A stretch of DNA of 64,000 nucleotides from Leucosporidium creatinivorum (taxonomy: Eukaryota > Basidiomycota > Microbotryomycetes > Leucosporidiales > Leucosporidiaceae). The position numbers and the translations under genes were made by a program. This document shows, piece after piece, positions 11,037 through 22,546 of this stretch (its first letter is position 1; every line of letters starts with the position of its first letter). The DNA is taken from positions 62,001-126,000 of the forward strand of contig BCKL01000019.1 in NCBI GenBank assembly GCA_001600635.1, given 5' to 3'. The notes under the pieces are model-generated. The model worked only from the letters and a program-made list of their open reading frames with translations, was not told the origin of the DNA and searched no databases.

Positions 11037-12504
11037 GATGGCCGGAGAGGTGGGAGGAAGAAGAAGGGGGAGAAGAGGGCGGAAAGTGTCGGTTTCGAGG
11101 GCGACGAGTCGAGGAGGGAAAACGTCTAGATGCGAGTAATCTAGATAAGTAGATCCCTTTGCTGGTAACCTTCTAAGGACGATTTCCTGTAGGGGAGTGG
11201 GGAGAGAGAAGGGGCGAGGAGGAAGAGGGAGGAGGAGGAAGGCGTAGGAAAGCAAGAGGTTGTTGGGGGGAACTTCTCCGCCAAGTCTCGAAGTCGAGGC
11301 CTCAGCGCAAGGTCGCCTTTTGTGATCGAGGGGATGAAGTCTGCAAGGCTCCTCATTCGCCACTGGATGAGTGGTGTAGTACAGTAGGTCTGTAGCATGA
11401 CAAAAGTGTTCAAAAAGCTACAGAAAAGTCGAGAAGTCTTCCGGCCCATTTCGGCGCTCTTCGCTGCTCCCCTTTGCTCTTCGCGTGCTCATCAGCGAAA
11501 CAGGCATCTTGTCGTATGTCCTCGGGTGTACTCGGCTCGTACAAGCACAGCTACATGGGTACAGGACGTGCTCCTGCTCTCCGAGCCTTCCACGTCGCAG
11601 CTTCGAGCTTAGGCCGGCGGTCGAGCGGTCGCCGGCCCTTCGCGCTTGACGGCAAGGCCACTAGACTATGGAACGCGTCTCGCCAGCTCATCAGCATGCA
11701 AAGGACTTGAAAGGGAGGCAAAAGACAAGTCGGCGAGACGGGAGCACCCTCACAACGACCTCGACGTCGAGGCCCCTCTCTCACCTCTCGGCGCTCGCTC
11801 CGAAACGCTCTGCCGGGCTTTGCAGCAGAACTGAGCAGTCGACGAAGACCCCCAACCTACTGATGCGTATTGGGCTGTCAACTCGAGCTCTCCAGCGCAC
11901 TTTTGTTGGACTACCTACAGAATTGCCCGTTTCGGTCTTCTCATCTCTCGACGCTCCTGCACTCGGACAGAGGCTTGGCGTGGGGCTGAAGTAATCGAGG
12001 ATGGCTTTTGAGTCTGATATCTACAGACTCTGAGCTTCAGAGGTGTATCAAAGGCGTCCAGAAGCAAACCACCAGCTACGAACCCTTCTCACTGCCATCG
12101 GGCAGCTCAAGTTCCGCTTCCCTCCAGATGTGATGTAAGAGCTTCTTTGAGCGGAGGTGACGATTTAAGAAGCGTATCGGACAAGCGGGCGAAGCTTAGC
12201 GGTGCTGCAAGCTGGTAGGGAGACCGCTTACGCCAGCGCCGAGCTCATCGGGCATCGCTGAACATCGCTTCTCGCCAACATGGCGTAGTACACGTCTCTT
12301 GCCATGGTCCGCGAGATGCTTCATAGTGACCTGGGAGTACTGCTGTGCTCGTTAAGGACAGCTCAGCCTTGTCAAGGCTCGGCAGACTGGAAGCACTTGG
12401 CCCGCCGAGTCGGTGAGCCTGTTTGGTCTCCTCCAGATCGCTTCCTACTTCCCTCGGGGTCCTTCTCGCACAGACGTAGCGTGGTATATGTTTGAGCAAG
12501 GTTT
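11037..12504. other. Long intergenic stretch upstream of desaturase copy 2
   Basis: About 1.47 kb without a convincing gene. The first 100-300 bp should hold the promoter and 5' UTR of copy 2. A GC-rich perfect inverted repeat (GGCCGGCG, 10-nt loop, CGCCGGCC) lies at 11612-11637. The rest looks like decayed sequence leading into the FAD2 pseudogene. Confidence 0.5.
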
Positions 12505-13250
12505 CGGCTTTGCAGCTCCCGCCAGCCTGCTCCAGTCGACAGTGTCATGGCTAAAAGCGCCGCTGCTCCCGCTTCGGATGCTTCCTCCGACTCTGGCGAC
12601 GACCACCTCACCTAAGGCGACTACCCTTCGTTCACCCCACCAAATCTGACGATGAAGGAGATCCTTGGCGCTATCCCTGCCCATTGCTTCGAGCGTTCCG
12701 CCCTCATCTCGGGATCCTTCAAGTTAAGACCTGGCGCAGGTCGGTAGATGACATATCTTCGAGGATGGGAGCTCGCGTAACCTGCCTAGGTAGATACAGC
12801 GTGGCGGGGCTTCCTGCGCTATCGACAGGTGAGTTCCAGCGTCTTGAGGGCTTCAGACCCGCCCGGAGAGCTTTCGGCTGCTGCTACTAGTACCGACCCC
12901 GTTTCGACCTCCGTTGACACCGCTGACGCCCTCGCTTCATCTACATAGGAGCCTCATGCGGCTTGTCGGACCGTACGTATGCACGGAATCAGGGAGACGC
13001 ACGTTGCGTACGTATTAGACACGTCCTCGGTTGCTCTGAGCGCTGAGCTGCTCGGCGAACTCAAACTGACCTCTTTCGCGCCCGATAGCCACCACATCTG
13101 TTCTAAGATCCCTCACCGTGGGTTGTACAGAGTACTTGGTATATGGTGCCGTAGCTGACCAGTCTACCCTACTACAGACCACGCATGGGAGGCCTCTGAG
13201 TTTCTCGGCGAAGTGGCCAGCGCTTGTCGACCAGGGCGTCAGGACGAGCT
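12505..13250 (+). pseudogene. Inverted FAD2 desaturase pseudogene
   Basis: This is a decayed duplicate of desaturase copy 2 on the opposite strand. The segment 12540-12720 reads almost as copy 2: [20 protein letters not shown], then an in-frame TAA replacing the Tyr codon, then [10 protein letters not shown] and [20 protein letters not shown]. The middle of the gene, including histidine boxes 1 and 2, is deleted. Near 12820-12950 the sequence matches copy 2 again, including an intron (GTGAGTTCCAGCGTCTTGAG, then ATCTACATAG) and the exon [14 protein letters not shown], degraded. Near 13085-13200 it keeps SHHICSKIP and DHAWEAS. Retained introns show DNA-level duplication. It is non-functional because of the stop, deletion and drift. 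Confidence 0.85.
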
Positions 13251-13562
13251 CGCTCACGGTCCTCAGGGAGCCTGATTGAAAATCCAGTGTTGACGTTGAG
13301 CGAAAATCTGCAAGCGAGAGCTGAAAGGACCACTCTCGCTGGGAGCGCTCGACTTCGGCGGCGCTGGCTGTCTGCTTCGGCGGACGCGAGAATTAGAGCT
13401 GGGGTCTGCTCATTGTGCGTAGCGCTGTGAAAGATCTACATGGCCAATCTGAGCCCCCTGTACCTTGATACGAAAGAAAGGGGCTCAGCGATTTCAGCCG
13501 TTCAGGCCGTGGCCGCGTCTTTCTCTCTCCGCTGCTCCGCTCGTCTCTTCTTCTACTCCGCC
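13251..13562. promoter_or_regulatory. Upstream region of first tandem zinc-cluster factor
   Basis: These 312 bp lie between the dead desaturase copy and the zinc-cluster gene. The last 60 bases (GCGTCTTTCTCTCTCCGCTG onward) closely match the same region upstream of the second paralogue, which marks a conserved 5' UTR or core promoter. Confidence 0.4.
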
Positions 13563-15776
13563 ATGCCGCCCCGGAAAGCTCAGGAGGATGCAGAAGGAAG
13601 TCTGCCACGCCCTATCAAGCAGAGGAGGGCGACGCGAGCCTGCGACAGCTGTCATCGGCGAGGATTGAAGGTGAGCACCTCAAGCAAGCCCGAACAGGGA
13701 CCGGAGGGGATTCAGATTCGCTGACCTGTCATTTTACACAGTGTGTCATGAAGGAGGAAGCTCTGGGATGCGAGTCGTGTCTCTCGTACGGGGAGACTTG
13801 CACCTCTGACCGACCTGTGAAGCGCCGCGGCCGTGCGTCACTTGCTGTACAGAGGTCGAGACCCGAGAGCTGACCTCTGCGCCTACAGCTCGAAAGGGTA
13901 CTGTCGCTGCTGGAGCAGCCAGCGCCATCGCCGCTGCAGCTGCCGCCTCGGCCTCACCACTGGCAACACCTGGCTCGCCCATCCCAACTCACTGGCAGCC
14001 ACCACCAGCAGCTCATTCGCCCGCCATCCCCATGCTCCTTGAATTCTACCGCCAACTCATCTACCCGTTCCACCCTCTCATGATCTGGCCGCCCTTCCTC
14101 GACCGCGTCGGCGCCGAGGAACACCTGCACAACCGAGCCTTCTGCGCGACGGTCATGTCGGCCTGTGCTCTCGCCAGTGCTCGTCTACGACAATGCGGAC
14201 CGCTATTCTTCCAGTCGAACGACTTTGTGCCGATATTGCCTGTTGGGGACTCGCCCGAGGCGTTCCATCAGGCGGCGAAGGAGTCGATTTGGTTGAGGCC
14301 AGGGGCGACGTTTACGATTGATGAGCTACGGGCGACCATCATCCTCAACATCACTTGCATCCAGAAGGGCGACTTTGGCGAGATGCGGTTCTGGGTGGGA
14401 GCGTACTCGACGATGAGTGCCGTGAGTCTGATCTCCGTTCGGCGCTGTCTTTTGCCTCGCTGTCGAGCTCCGGTCTAGCTCGGAGCCGCTGAGCAACGTA
14501 CTGAAACTCCCTTCTCCCGCTCACAATAGGTCATGAACTTCCACGACGAAGCCCTCTGGCCCGCTGACCTCACCGAGGTGGACAAGGAGGAACGCCGACG
14601 ACTCGTCCATCTCGCCTACCAGCACTCGGTCTACACGGCCATCGTCACTGGAACCCCACTCGAGTTCCGCGAGCGTCAACTGCACGTCTCGTACCCTTCG
14701 GAGGTGGACGATGAGGCTCTCCTACCGCCGAGGGAGGGTGAGGAGAGGAAGCTGCTGCCGATGGGGAGAGATTGTTGGATGCATGGGTGGAATAGGACAG
14801 TGGATCTGTATCGTGAGTGGTCTTTCGATCTCTCCAGGAGCCTTGCCCTCATCCGTTTGTCCTCTCTTCTCGCCCTCCTCGCCGATCTCGTCTCTTTCCT
14901 CTCTCCTCCCGTCTCTCCAGGAATACTCGAACACGCCGTCGACCAGCTTCGAAACACCCAAGGAGCACACAACACTGTCACCGCCTCCCTCATCGCCAAA
15001 ACCGACACGTCGGCCTACACGGCTCTCCTCGCCGACCTCTACGCCGCTCTCCCCGCCTGGGCTCGCACCTTCCACGACACCTCCCTCGACCACTCAAAAC
15101 ACATCCTCAACTTCCAAGTCGTCAACATCCTCATCACCATGCAAAACGCTCGCATTATCTCGACTTGTTCGAACGGTTTCACGACCGAGGAGGGAGTCGC
15201 GGTCGCGAAAGAGCTCATGGACTCCCTCACTCGCGTGCCGCACGAGTACCTCCTTGCCAACAGCGTACCAGTGGTGAGTTACTGTTCCTAGGTGTAGCCT
15301 CGTCGGGCGCAAACGAGGCTCCCTCCCTTCGCCGAGTTGCGCTGACCGTCGTTCCTCGCGTTCCACCCGTCCACCAACAGTTCCACCAGCTAGCCGGCAT
15401 CGGCGGAATCCTCGGAAAGTACACCACTCAATCCGCCTCCTACGACACCCTTCTCGGCGTCCGCTCCATCATCGACGGCATGTCCGAGTTGCTCAGCACC
15501 CTACACACCGACCCTCTCTCCGCGACGGGCAAGGCGCACACGACGCTCGTACGCTACGCAACGGAGGTCGACCTCTACCTCTCCCTGCGCGTCGAGGCGA
15601 GGGGAGCAGGACCGGCTCAGCAGGGACAGCAGGAGTCGGGCGAGGGAGGCGGAGGCTTCTGGGGAGGGGGAGGGGGAGCGGTGGGCCCCGTCGAGCCTTT
15701 CGATCCGCTACCGCTGCCGTTTGATCTGTTCGAGGGGTCGCACTTTGAGGATTTGTTCCCGGACTTGACGTTCTGA
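13563..15776 (+). CDS. Zn2Cys6 fungal transcription factor, tandem paralogue A
   Basis: This is a nuclear zinc-cluster regulator. The N-terminus MPPRKAQEDAEGS leads into a basic stretch and the cluster CDSCHRRGLKC ... CESCLSYGETC, whose cysteines are brought together across an intron. A Pro/Ala-rich linker follows, then a helical regulatory domain (LLEFYRQLIYPFHPLMIWPP, FHDEALWPADL, CWMHGWNRTVDLYR, NILITMQNARIISTCSNGF, HQLAGIGGILGKY). The C-terminus has a Gly-rich run and an acidic/aromatic tail, FDLFEGSHFEDLFPDLTF, a plausible activation domain. About 570 residues. The start is supported by the paralogue's identical MPPRKAQED. Target genes are unknown; neighbours suggest nothing firm. Confidence 0.88.
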
Positions 15777-16016
15777 GATGTGCTCTGGTGGATGGGAAGG
15801 CTTTGTCTCGCCTAAGAGCTCGGCGGAGGAGTTGCGAAGCCCGGCGATACTCGAGAGGCGTTTCGAGGGGTACTGGAGATCTCTAAGCTATATCACTACA
15901 GACTCCCTCCGCTCGGCACCTTTCGCGGAACATTCACTCGGAGCTCGAATTCTGCCGTTCATGCTCGCGCGTCTTTCTCTCTCCGCCGCTCCGCTCGTCT
16001 CGACTTCAACCTCGCC

Positions 16017-18379
16017 ATGCCACCTCGGAAGGCGCAGGAAGATACACAGGAGGGTTCACCACGTCCCGTCAAGCAACGTAGAGCAACGAGAGCCTGCGAT
16101 AGCTGTCATCGACGAGGATTGAAGGTGAGTGGCTCGTGCAGCGGCCAAAGCGGTTCCAGATTCGCTGACTTATCGTGCTACAGTGCGTCAAGAAGGAGCA
16201 AAGCGCTTCTTGTGATTCCTGCCTCTCCTACAACGAGCCATGTACCTCAAACCGGCCGGAGCAGCGACGAGGCGTGCGTTCTTGGAGTTTCGTCTGGTGG
16301 GTGGGGAGCTTAACGCTGACATGTCCACCTACAGCCCAAGGTCAAGAAGACGAGTGCTTCCGCTACACCCCAAGCCTCGCCTGGACCGTCGTCTTCCAGC
16401 TGGACCGTCCCGGAAGTAGCGCGCTCGCCTGCTATCCCAATGCTGCTCGAGTTCTACCATCAGTTCATCTACCCACTGTGCGTCGTCCGCTTGCTGCTGC
16501 TTGCGCACCCCAGGTCGTTCCTTTGACGAGCTGAGCGCCTGCGCCGAGCTGCTCTGCGCCGAGCTGCCGAGCCCCAAAGCTCTGTATTCCATTGCTCTGC
16601 AGCTCATTCGCTGACTGATACTCATCATTCACCTACAGACACCCCGTCATCTTCTGGCCGACCTTCATGCGCAGCGTCGAAGCTGGGGAGCACCTTCGGA
16701 GCCGAACCTTCTGCGCCCTCGTCCTCTCCTCCTGCGCCGTTGCAAGTGCACGTCTACGACATACTGGTCCCCTCTTCTTCCACTCGACCAAGCACAAAGC
16801 GGATGTACCCTCCGAGGAGCTCTCGGAAGCCTTCCATCAAGCGGCGAGCGAGGCGATTTGGCTACGCCGAAACGTCAGCTTCACCCTCGATGAGCTTCGC
16901 GCTGCGCTCAACTTGAACTTCACCTGTATCCAAAAAGGATGCTTGACCGAGATGCAATTCTGGCTTGGCGCTTACGCGACCATGAGCGCTGTGAGTCGAG
17001 GTCTTTTCTTTCGACCTTTTCGCCGAACGTTTCAAGGCCGCGAGCAGAGGAACAGGAGGAGCAGATAAACCTGTCTCCCTTCCGGCAAAGAATACGCTAA
17101 TGCTATCTTTCTCACAGGTTATGCACCTCCACGACGAGACCCTCTGGCCGGGCGACCTCAGCGCCACAGAACGGCAAGCTCGTCGCCGAGTGGTCCTCTT
17201 CGCCTACCAGCATTCGGTCTACATCGCCATCATCACCGGAACACCACTCCAGCTTCGCGAGCGGCAGATCAACGTGCAAGAGCCGGACGATATTGATGAT
17301 GGGGTCCTTCTGGCTGTCGAGGAGGGCGTGCCCGGCGCAGCATCGCTACCGAGAGGGAGGGAGTCTTGGATGCACGGATGGAATAAGGCGACAGATCTGT
17401 ATCGTGAGTGTTTACGTGATTAATTCGTTGCGCCATGCATTCCGCTCACTCGCTTGCTGCTCGGTCCTTCCTCTCCCTCTCCCTCGCCGCCGCCCTTCCA
17501 CTTCCTCTCCTTCTGCCATCTCACGTCACCTTGCCCGCTGCCTCCAGGAATACTGGAGCACGCTGTAGACCAACTTCGGAACTCGCAAGGCTCCCGTTCC
17601 AGCACCTTCACCTCCCCTCTCATCACCAAGACCGACAGCTCGGTCTACGCCTCCCTGCTCTCCAAACTCTACAACGACCTACCACCATGGGCTCGCACCT
17701 TCTACGACACCTCCCTTGAACCTCAAAGGCACATCTACAACTTCCAGACCGTCAACATCCTCATCACCATGCAGAACGCTCGCATCATCTCGACCTGCTC
17801 GAACGGTTTCACCACGGAAGATGGAGTCGCCGTGGCCAAGGAGCTCATGGACTCGCTCGCTCGCATCCCGCAAGATTACCTCGTAGCCATCAATGTGCCG
17901 GTGGTGAGTCCTGCTTCTTTTCTCTCTCCCCTTCGAGGTCGACTTCCCCGCCCGTCTCGCCGGCGCTGATGTCGCCTCCTCCTCCATCCCTCTCCCTTCC
18001 GCTGTCCCCGCAGTACCATCAACTCGCCGGCATCGGCAGTATTCTCGGCAAGTACACCACCCAAGCAGCAAGCTACGAAACCCTCCTCGGCGTCCGCTCC
18101 GTCATCGAAGACATGTCGGCCCTCCTCTCTCGCCTGCACCCTACCGACTCCATCAGCGGCATTGGAAGGGCTCATACCACTCTTGTGCGCTATGCTACGG
18201 AGGTGGATTTGTACCTCTCGTTGCGGGTCGAGGCGAAGGGCACGGGACCGGCGCTGGAAGGGAGCTGGGGAGGTGGAGGAGCGGTTGGACCGGTGGAGCC
18301 ATTTGATCCATTATCGCTGCCTCTGGATTTGTTCGATGGTTATCATTTTGAAGATCTGTTCCCCGACTTGTCATTCTAG
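16017..18379 (+). CDS. Zn2Cys6 fungal transcription factor, tandem paralogue B
   Basis: A tandem duplicate of the preceding regulator, 240 bp downstream on the same strand. It has MPPRKAQEDTQEGS, the cluster CDSCHRRGLKC ... CDSCLSYNEPC, and the same regulatory-domain blocks (LLEFYHQFIYPL, HDETLWPGDL, CWMHGWN replaced by SWMHGWN, NILITMQNARIISTCSNGF, HQLAGIGSILGKY) and tail FDLFDGYHFEDLFPDLSF. The linker after the zinc cluster is shorter and different. An extra 161-nt intron (16478-16638) interrupts IYPL/HPVIFWP, where paralogue A has none. About 560 residues, intact reading frame after splicing. The strong core conservation with a diverged linker suggests both copies are functional. Confidence 0.88.
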
Positions 18380-18485
18380 CTCTCACATGCCACACATTTC
18401 GAGCACTCGCTCGCCGCAGCTCATCGCGGGAGGAAAGTGAGAGAATACAGCATGCTACACGATGAGACTAGGCCACAGCGACTAT

Positions 18486-20071
18486 CTACACCACCTCAGG
18501 GGATCGACTCTTCTCGAGCGATCTAGCAGACCTCAGCGAATGCTTCGTCGGCACGCGCGGGATCACTTGAACGACTTTGGCGATGGGCAACGCTCCCACG
18601 ACGAGGCCATTGCTGTCCGCTACTTCTCCGTCGATATCGCCGACTACACTCTGGTAGTCGAGGGACTTGAGGAGGATGTCTGTGGTGAGAGGGATGGTCA
18701 GCAACGGCGAAGGCAGTCGACTCGACCAGCTCGGCGAACTCACAAAGCAGAGTAGCGATGAGTGCACCGGCCATCTGTCCCACGTAGTAAAGCCAGGTGT
18801 AGGAAGCAAATGAAGCGTTGACGACGTCGGGACCAAGAGTGCGAGCGGGGTTGATGCCTGTTCAAGGAGAGTCAGCGGAAGATCGGCGCTTGGCGATGAG
18901 GTATCGACGACTTGCCAGCTCCCGTCCAGCCGACCGAGGCAATGTGGCCGATGAAGAGAGCGAGTCCAATGCTGGTTAATGTAAAGAGGTCAAAGAAGGC
19001 CTGTCCAAGGCGAAGAGACTGTACTAACCCGACCGGCGCGAGGAAGGTGCTGTTCGCCGAGTAGAAACGTCAGCGCCGTTCGAGCTTGAGAGGAGCATGC
19101 TACTCACGTCTTCGACTTCTCAGCGGCGAGCATAAGCACGGTGAACACTTTATAGGAACGATCAGCTACAGTATCTGCAAAGTAGAGCAGATCGAAGCTC
19201 ACCGAGTAACGCCGTCGCGAACATTTCGATTCCGAACGCCTGGCCGTAGCTGATCCCGTCGGCGATTCGGTTGCCTACAGAGAAGTCTCCGAGTGTGAAA
19301 CCCTTGGCCACGCCAGCAGCAGCAATGCCGCCGAGCAGCTGAGCGATGATGACTCCGAAGGCGCGCCGAAAGTCGCAGGCTCCGATCATCCACAGGGAGA
19401 ACGTGACAGCGGGATTGAACGCCGAGCCCGTGATCCTAAACATGAGAAAGGTCAGCTGAGAGGAGGAGAAGAGCGGGAGGAGAGAGGCGAACCGGAAGAA
19501 GACCCAAGCGACCTGCGAGACGAGGATGAGCGATCGCCGAGATGGGAAGGCAAGGCATACTCACGACAAGTAGAGACATGCCGAACGAGAGGGAGATGAA
19601 GAGGATAGTCTGTAGATGGTCGAGAGTCAGCTCAGCTCACGGCCCGTTGGTGTTCAGGCTCACCTCGTTGTCATTGGCAGCGACGGGCGAAGGCTCGCCG
19701 ACCGAGCGGTTGTAGATCGCTGACTGAGCTCCGAGGAAGCTACAAAGGAGGAAGAGGAAAGTCCCCGCGAACTCTCCGAGTCCGCAGAGGATGTCGTGAC
19801 GGATCTTGTTCATCCCTTCACGCTTTTGAGCGCCGGCGCTGCCCTTCCCGAGTCGGAGATCGCCTCCCTGCTCCTCGTACTCATGGTGTGCAAAGGCGCC
19901 CTGGTCTGGCTTAAGCGGTTGCTGAGAGAAACGAGAGCATTCCATAGAGGTTTTTGGGTGGACGTGGTGTCCTGCGAAGGCGCGGCCATCGCTGACTGCG
20001 AAGGAGTTCGGTGGAGGCTGACCCTCGACCCGGGTGCTGGTGGTGTACATGGAAGCTGGCGGGCTCGTCAT
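18486..20071 (-). CDS. Aquaporin (MIP family water channel)
   Basis: A six-helix channel with both pore signatures intact: FNPAVTFSL in loop B and INPARTLGP in loop E. The Arg after the second NPA and the short loops favour an orthodox water channel (Aqy1-like) over an aquaglyceroporin. The N-terminus is long, hydrophilic and cytosolic (about 110 residues from MTSPPASMYTTSTRVEG), ahead of the first helix LGEFAGTFLFLLCSFLGAQS. A short tail ends RSLEKSRSPEVV. I chose 20071 for the start; an in-frame ATG 60 bases upstream is possible. Introns are many; one exon (19029-19049) is only 21 nt. It is divergent from the epoxide hydrolase over 600 bp. Confidence 0.88.
19029..19049 (-). other. 21-nt microexon of the aquaporin gene
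   Basis: The exon encodes TFLAPVG, with shared codons at each edge (AC/C before, GG/C after). Joining it gives KSKTTFLAPVGIGLALFIGH, a continuous helix-5 segment. Donor GTTAGT and acceptor GAACAG flank it on the minus strand. Confidence 0.7.
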
Positions 20072-20671
20072 GTCGGTGCTGAGATGAAGTGTGAAGTAGG
20101 TGGGGAAGAGCAGAGAGCACGAACAGGCCAAAGGTCAACGCCAGGGATCGCAGAGGTCATGAGCTGCCGAACGAAAGTGGGCCTTGCCCCGAGCCGAGTT
20201 TTGGAACCTTCAAGGCGTCACCCGGTTTCTCCATGCTACGGGAAGAGTCTGCAGACCGTCATTTTAATTGACAGCGCGTGTTTCTGAGTGCAAGAAGCGG
20301 TCAGCGTTAGTCTCGTACAGCACCCCGCGTCGCCCTCCTCACCTCTTGCAGACAGATGGAATGAGCTCTGATGACAGCGGGCGAGTTGGAGGTATCGCTT
20401 AGGCTGAAGTGTAGGCTGAAGTGCTGCTTGCTATCGACCTGTAGGAAGCGAGCTGCAGCGCACCTCCGCCGAAGCGAGGAGGATCGGAGCTGTGGGGCTT
20501 CGCAGGCTCGAGCAGATCTGAGCAGCAGGTGCCGAGAGCGATGAGGGGCGACCCTGTAGGAGGTCAGTAAGCAGCTCAGTAGTAAGTAGACGGTGGCAGC
20601 GCGAAGAGCCGAAGTCGAAGAGGTCAGCCCAACGCCGTTTCGCTCTCTGCTTCCTACCCCATCGCTTCGTT
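20072..20671. promoter_or_regulatory. Shared upstream region, aquaporin / epoxide hydrolase
   Basis: These 600 bp lie between two divergent start codons. No coding segment or recognised regulatory site stands out. Confidence 0.45.
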
Positions 20672-22282
20672 ATGCCTTTCAACACGCTTCCCGCCTCGGC
20701 CACGCTCCAGGTAGAGCCCTACAAAGTCGCTGTACCCGACTCTGCTCTCGAAGAGCTTCAAACGGCTTTAAAGGTCGCTCGCATCGCGCCCCCCACCTTC
20801 GAAAACGCTCAGCAGAATCGCCAGTTTGGATTGACGCGAGACTTCGTGGTGCAAGCCAAAGAGCGCTGGAGCAACGGTTTTGACTGGTGAGCTACATCCT
20901 CCTGCTGCTTTTGCGCCTACCGAGAAACTTGCTGACCAAGCTCGTCGTCACTCAGGCGCCAACACGAGTCGCGCATCAACGAGCTGCCAAACTACAATGC
21001 GGCCGTCGTGGATGATGATGGGAAGAGCTACAAGATCCATTTCGTCGGCCTCTTCTCGCAGAAGAAGGACGCGATTCCTTTGGTCCTCCTGCATGGCTGG
21101 CCAGGTCCGTTCTCGCTGCTCGGCGCTTTCATACAGCTCGCTGATGTCTGGAACCTACCTACAGGCTCCTTCCTCGAGTTCCTTCCCATGCTCAACCTTC
21201 TCAAAGAGAAGTACACGCCCGAGACGCTCCCCTACAACGTCGTCGTCCCTTCGCTCCCCGGCTTCGGCTTCTCGGATCGCCCGCCCCTCGACAAGGACTT
21301 CACCTTCACGGACGTCGCTCGGGTCATGAACCACCTGATGGTCGGCCTGGGCTTCGGAGCAGGCTACGCGGCGCAGGGAGGAGATCTCGGTGCATTCGTG
21401 TCTCGGCTTCTCGGCGCTCACTTTGAGGCTTGCAAAGGTGAGTTGGTTGACTTGAAGTCGCTGTTCGCGTACTGACACTTCGATGAACTCTGCAGCCGTC
21501 CACCACAACTTCACCATCGTCCTCGAGAGTCAGCTCAAGAGCAGCTTCGACAGGAGCAGCCTAAGCGACCGCGAGCGCAAAGGCTTGGAGCGAGGGGAGA
21601 AGTTCATGCAGGAAGGTGCCGCTTATGCCAAAGAGCATGCTACTCGCCCTGCTACCATTGGACTCGCTCTTTCGGCGAGCCCCATCGCTCTCCTCAGCTG
21701 GTGAGTCCAGAGTTGCTTCGCGGCGGCCGAGACGAGGCCACGTTGACCAGCGCTGACCCTCCTTCACCTCCACTTATCTTTTTCATCCTGTTTCGCTATC
21801 GCACAGGGTCGGCGAGAAGTTCCTCTCATGGTCCGACGATGATCCCTCGCTCGACGACATCCTCGAATCCCTCACCCTCTACTGGCTTACCGACACCATC
21901 TCGACCTCCTTCTACTGCTACCGCGATGTGAGTGACCTCTTTCTATGCGGTCTTCGCGCTCGCCCTCGAGTTTGCTTCGACCTGGCTAACTGTCGCCTCG
22001 TCGCCAAGCAGACTCAAGACCGGACCAAGAGCGTCATCAAGGTCCCCTACGGCTTCTCGTCCTTCCCCCTCGAGCTCTACTCGTCGCCCAAAGCATGGCT
22101 CGAGACGACCGGCAACTTGGTCTTCTACCGCGAGCATGACAAGGTGAGCTCCGCTTGCTCTCCCTGCGCCGAGCCGAGCTGACGCGCCTCGTTTCCCAGG
22201 GAGGACACTTTGCTGCGCTCGAGCAACCTCAGGCGCTGCTTGGTGACGTCGAAGAGTTCCTGGCGCAGGTTTGGGGACAGTA
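20672..22282 (+). CDS. EPH1: Epoxide hydrolase (microsomal type, EHN family)
   Basis: An alpha/beta hydrolase that opens epoxides to vicinal diols. The N-terminal EHN region (VPDSALEELQTALKVARI, WRQHESRINELPNY) precedes the catalytic domain. The oxyanion motif is HGWPG-SFLEFLPML, which needs removal of a 60-nt intron at 21105-21164; that intron has no stop and keeps frame, so an unspliced read adds 20 residues. The nucleophile region is AAQGGDLGAF (Asp nucleophile; most relatives have GGDWG). VPYGFSSFPLEL matches the conserved FGF-FP block, and GGHFAALEQP holds the catalytic His. About 390 residues ending LAQVWGQ. It resembles the well-known Rhodotorula epoxide hydrolases, which supports the host assignment. 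Confidence 0.92.
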
Positions 22283-22546
22283 GGGAGCGCAAAAAGCCGC
22301 TGAGTTCGCGCGGCCGAGCGGAAGGAAATGCATCAGTGTCTGTTTTCGCAGTGCTCTCTACACCGTGGCGGAGAGACAGAGCATTCGAGAGTCAGAGAGC
22401 CGTACGTTCTCGCGATATGAGTCGCTTCAGGCTATCGTGCGCAGCGAGGCGAAAGCGAAGAGCAACGCCTTCGCCGAGCTCTCGCGCTTCAGCTCGACGG
22501 AAACGAACCGAATACAGCCCTTAAGATACACAGAAGCTCTAATCGC

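Noticed and set aside
13015-13257. A minus-strand open frame resembling a plus-strand open frame at 9.07-9.4 kb
   Set aside because: Both are antisense shadows of FAD2 sequence; the resemblance comes from the pseudogene being an inverted copy of desaturase copy 2.
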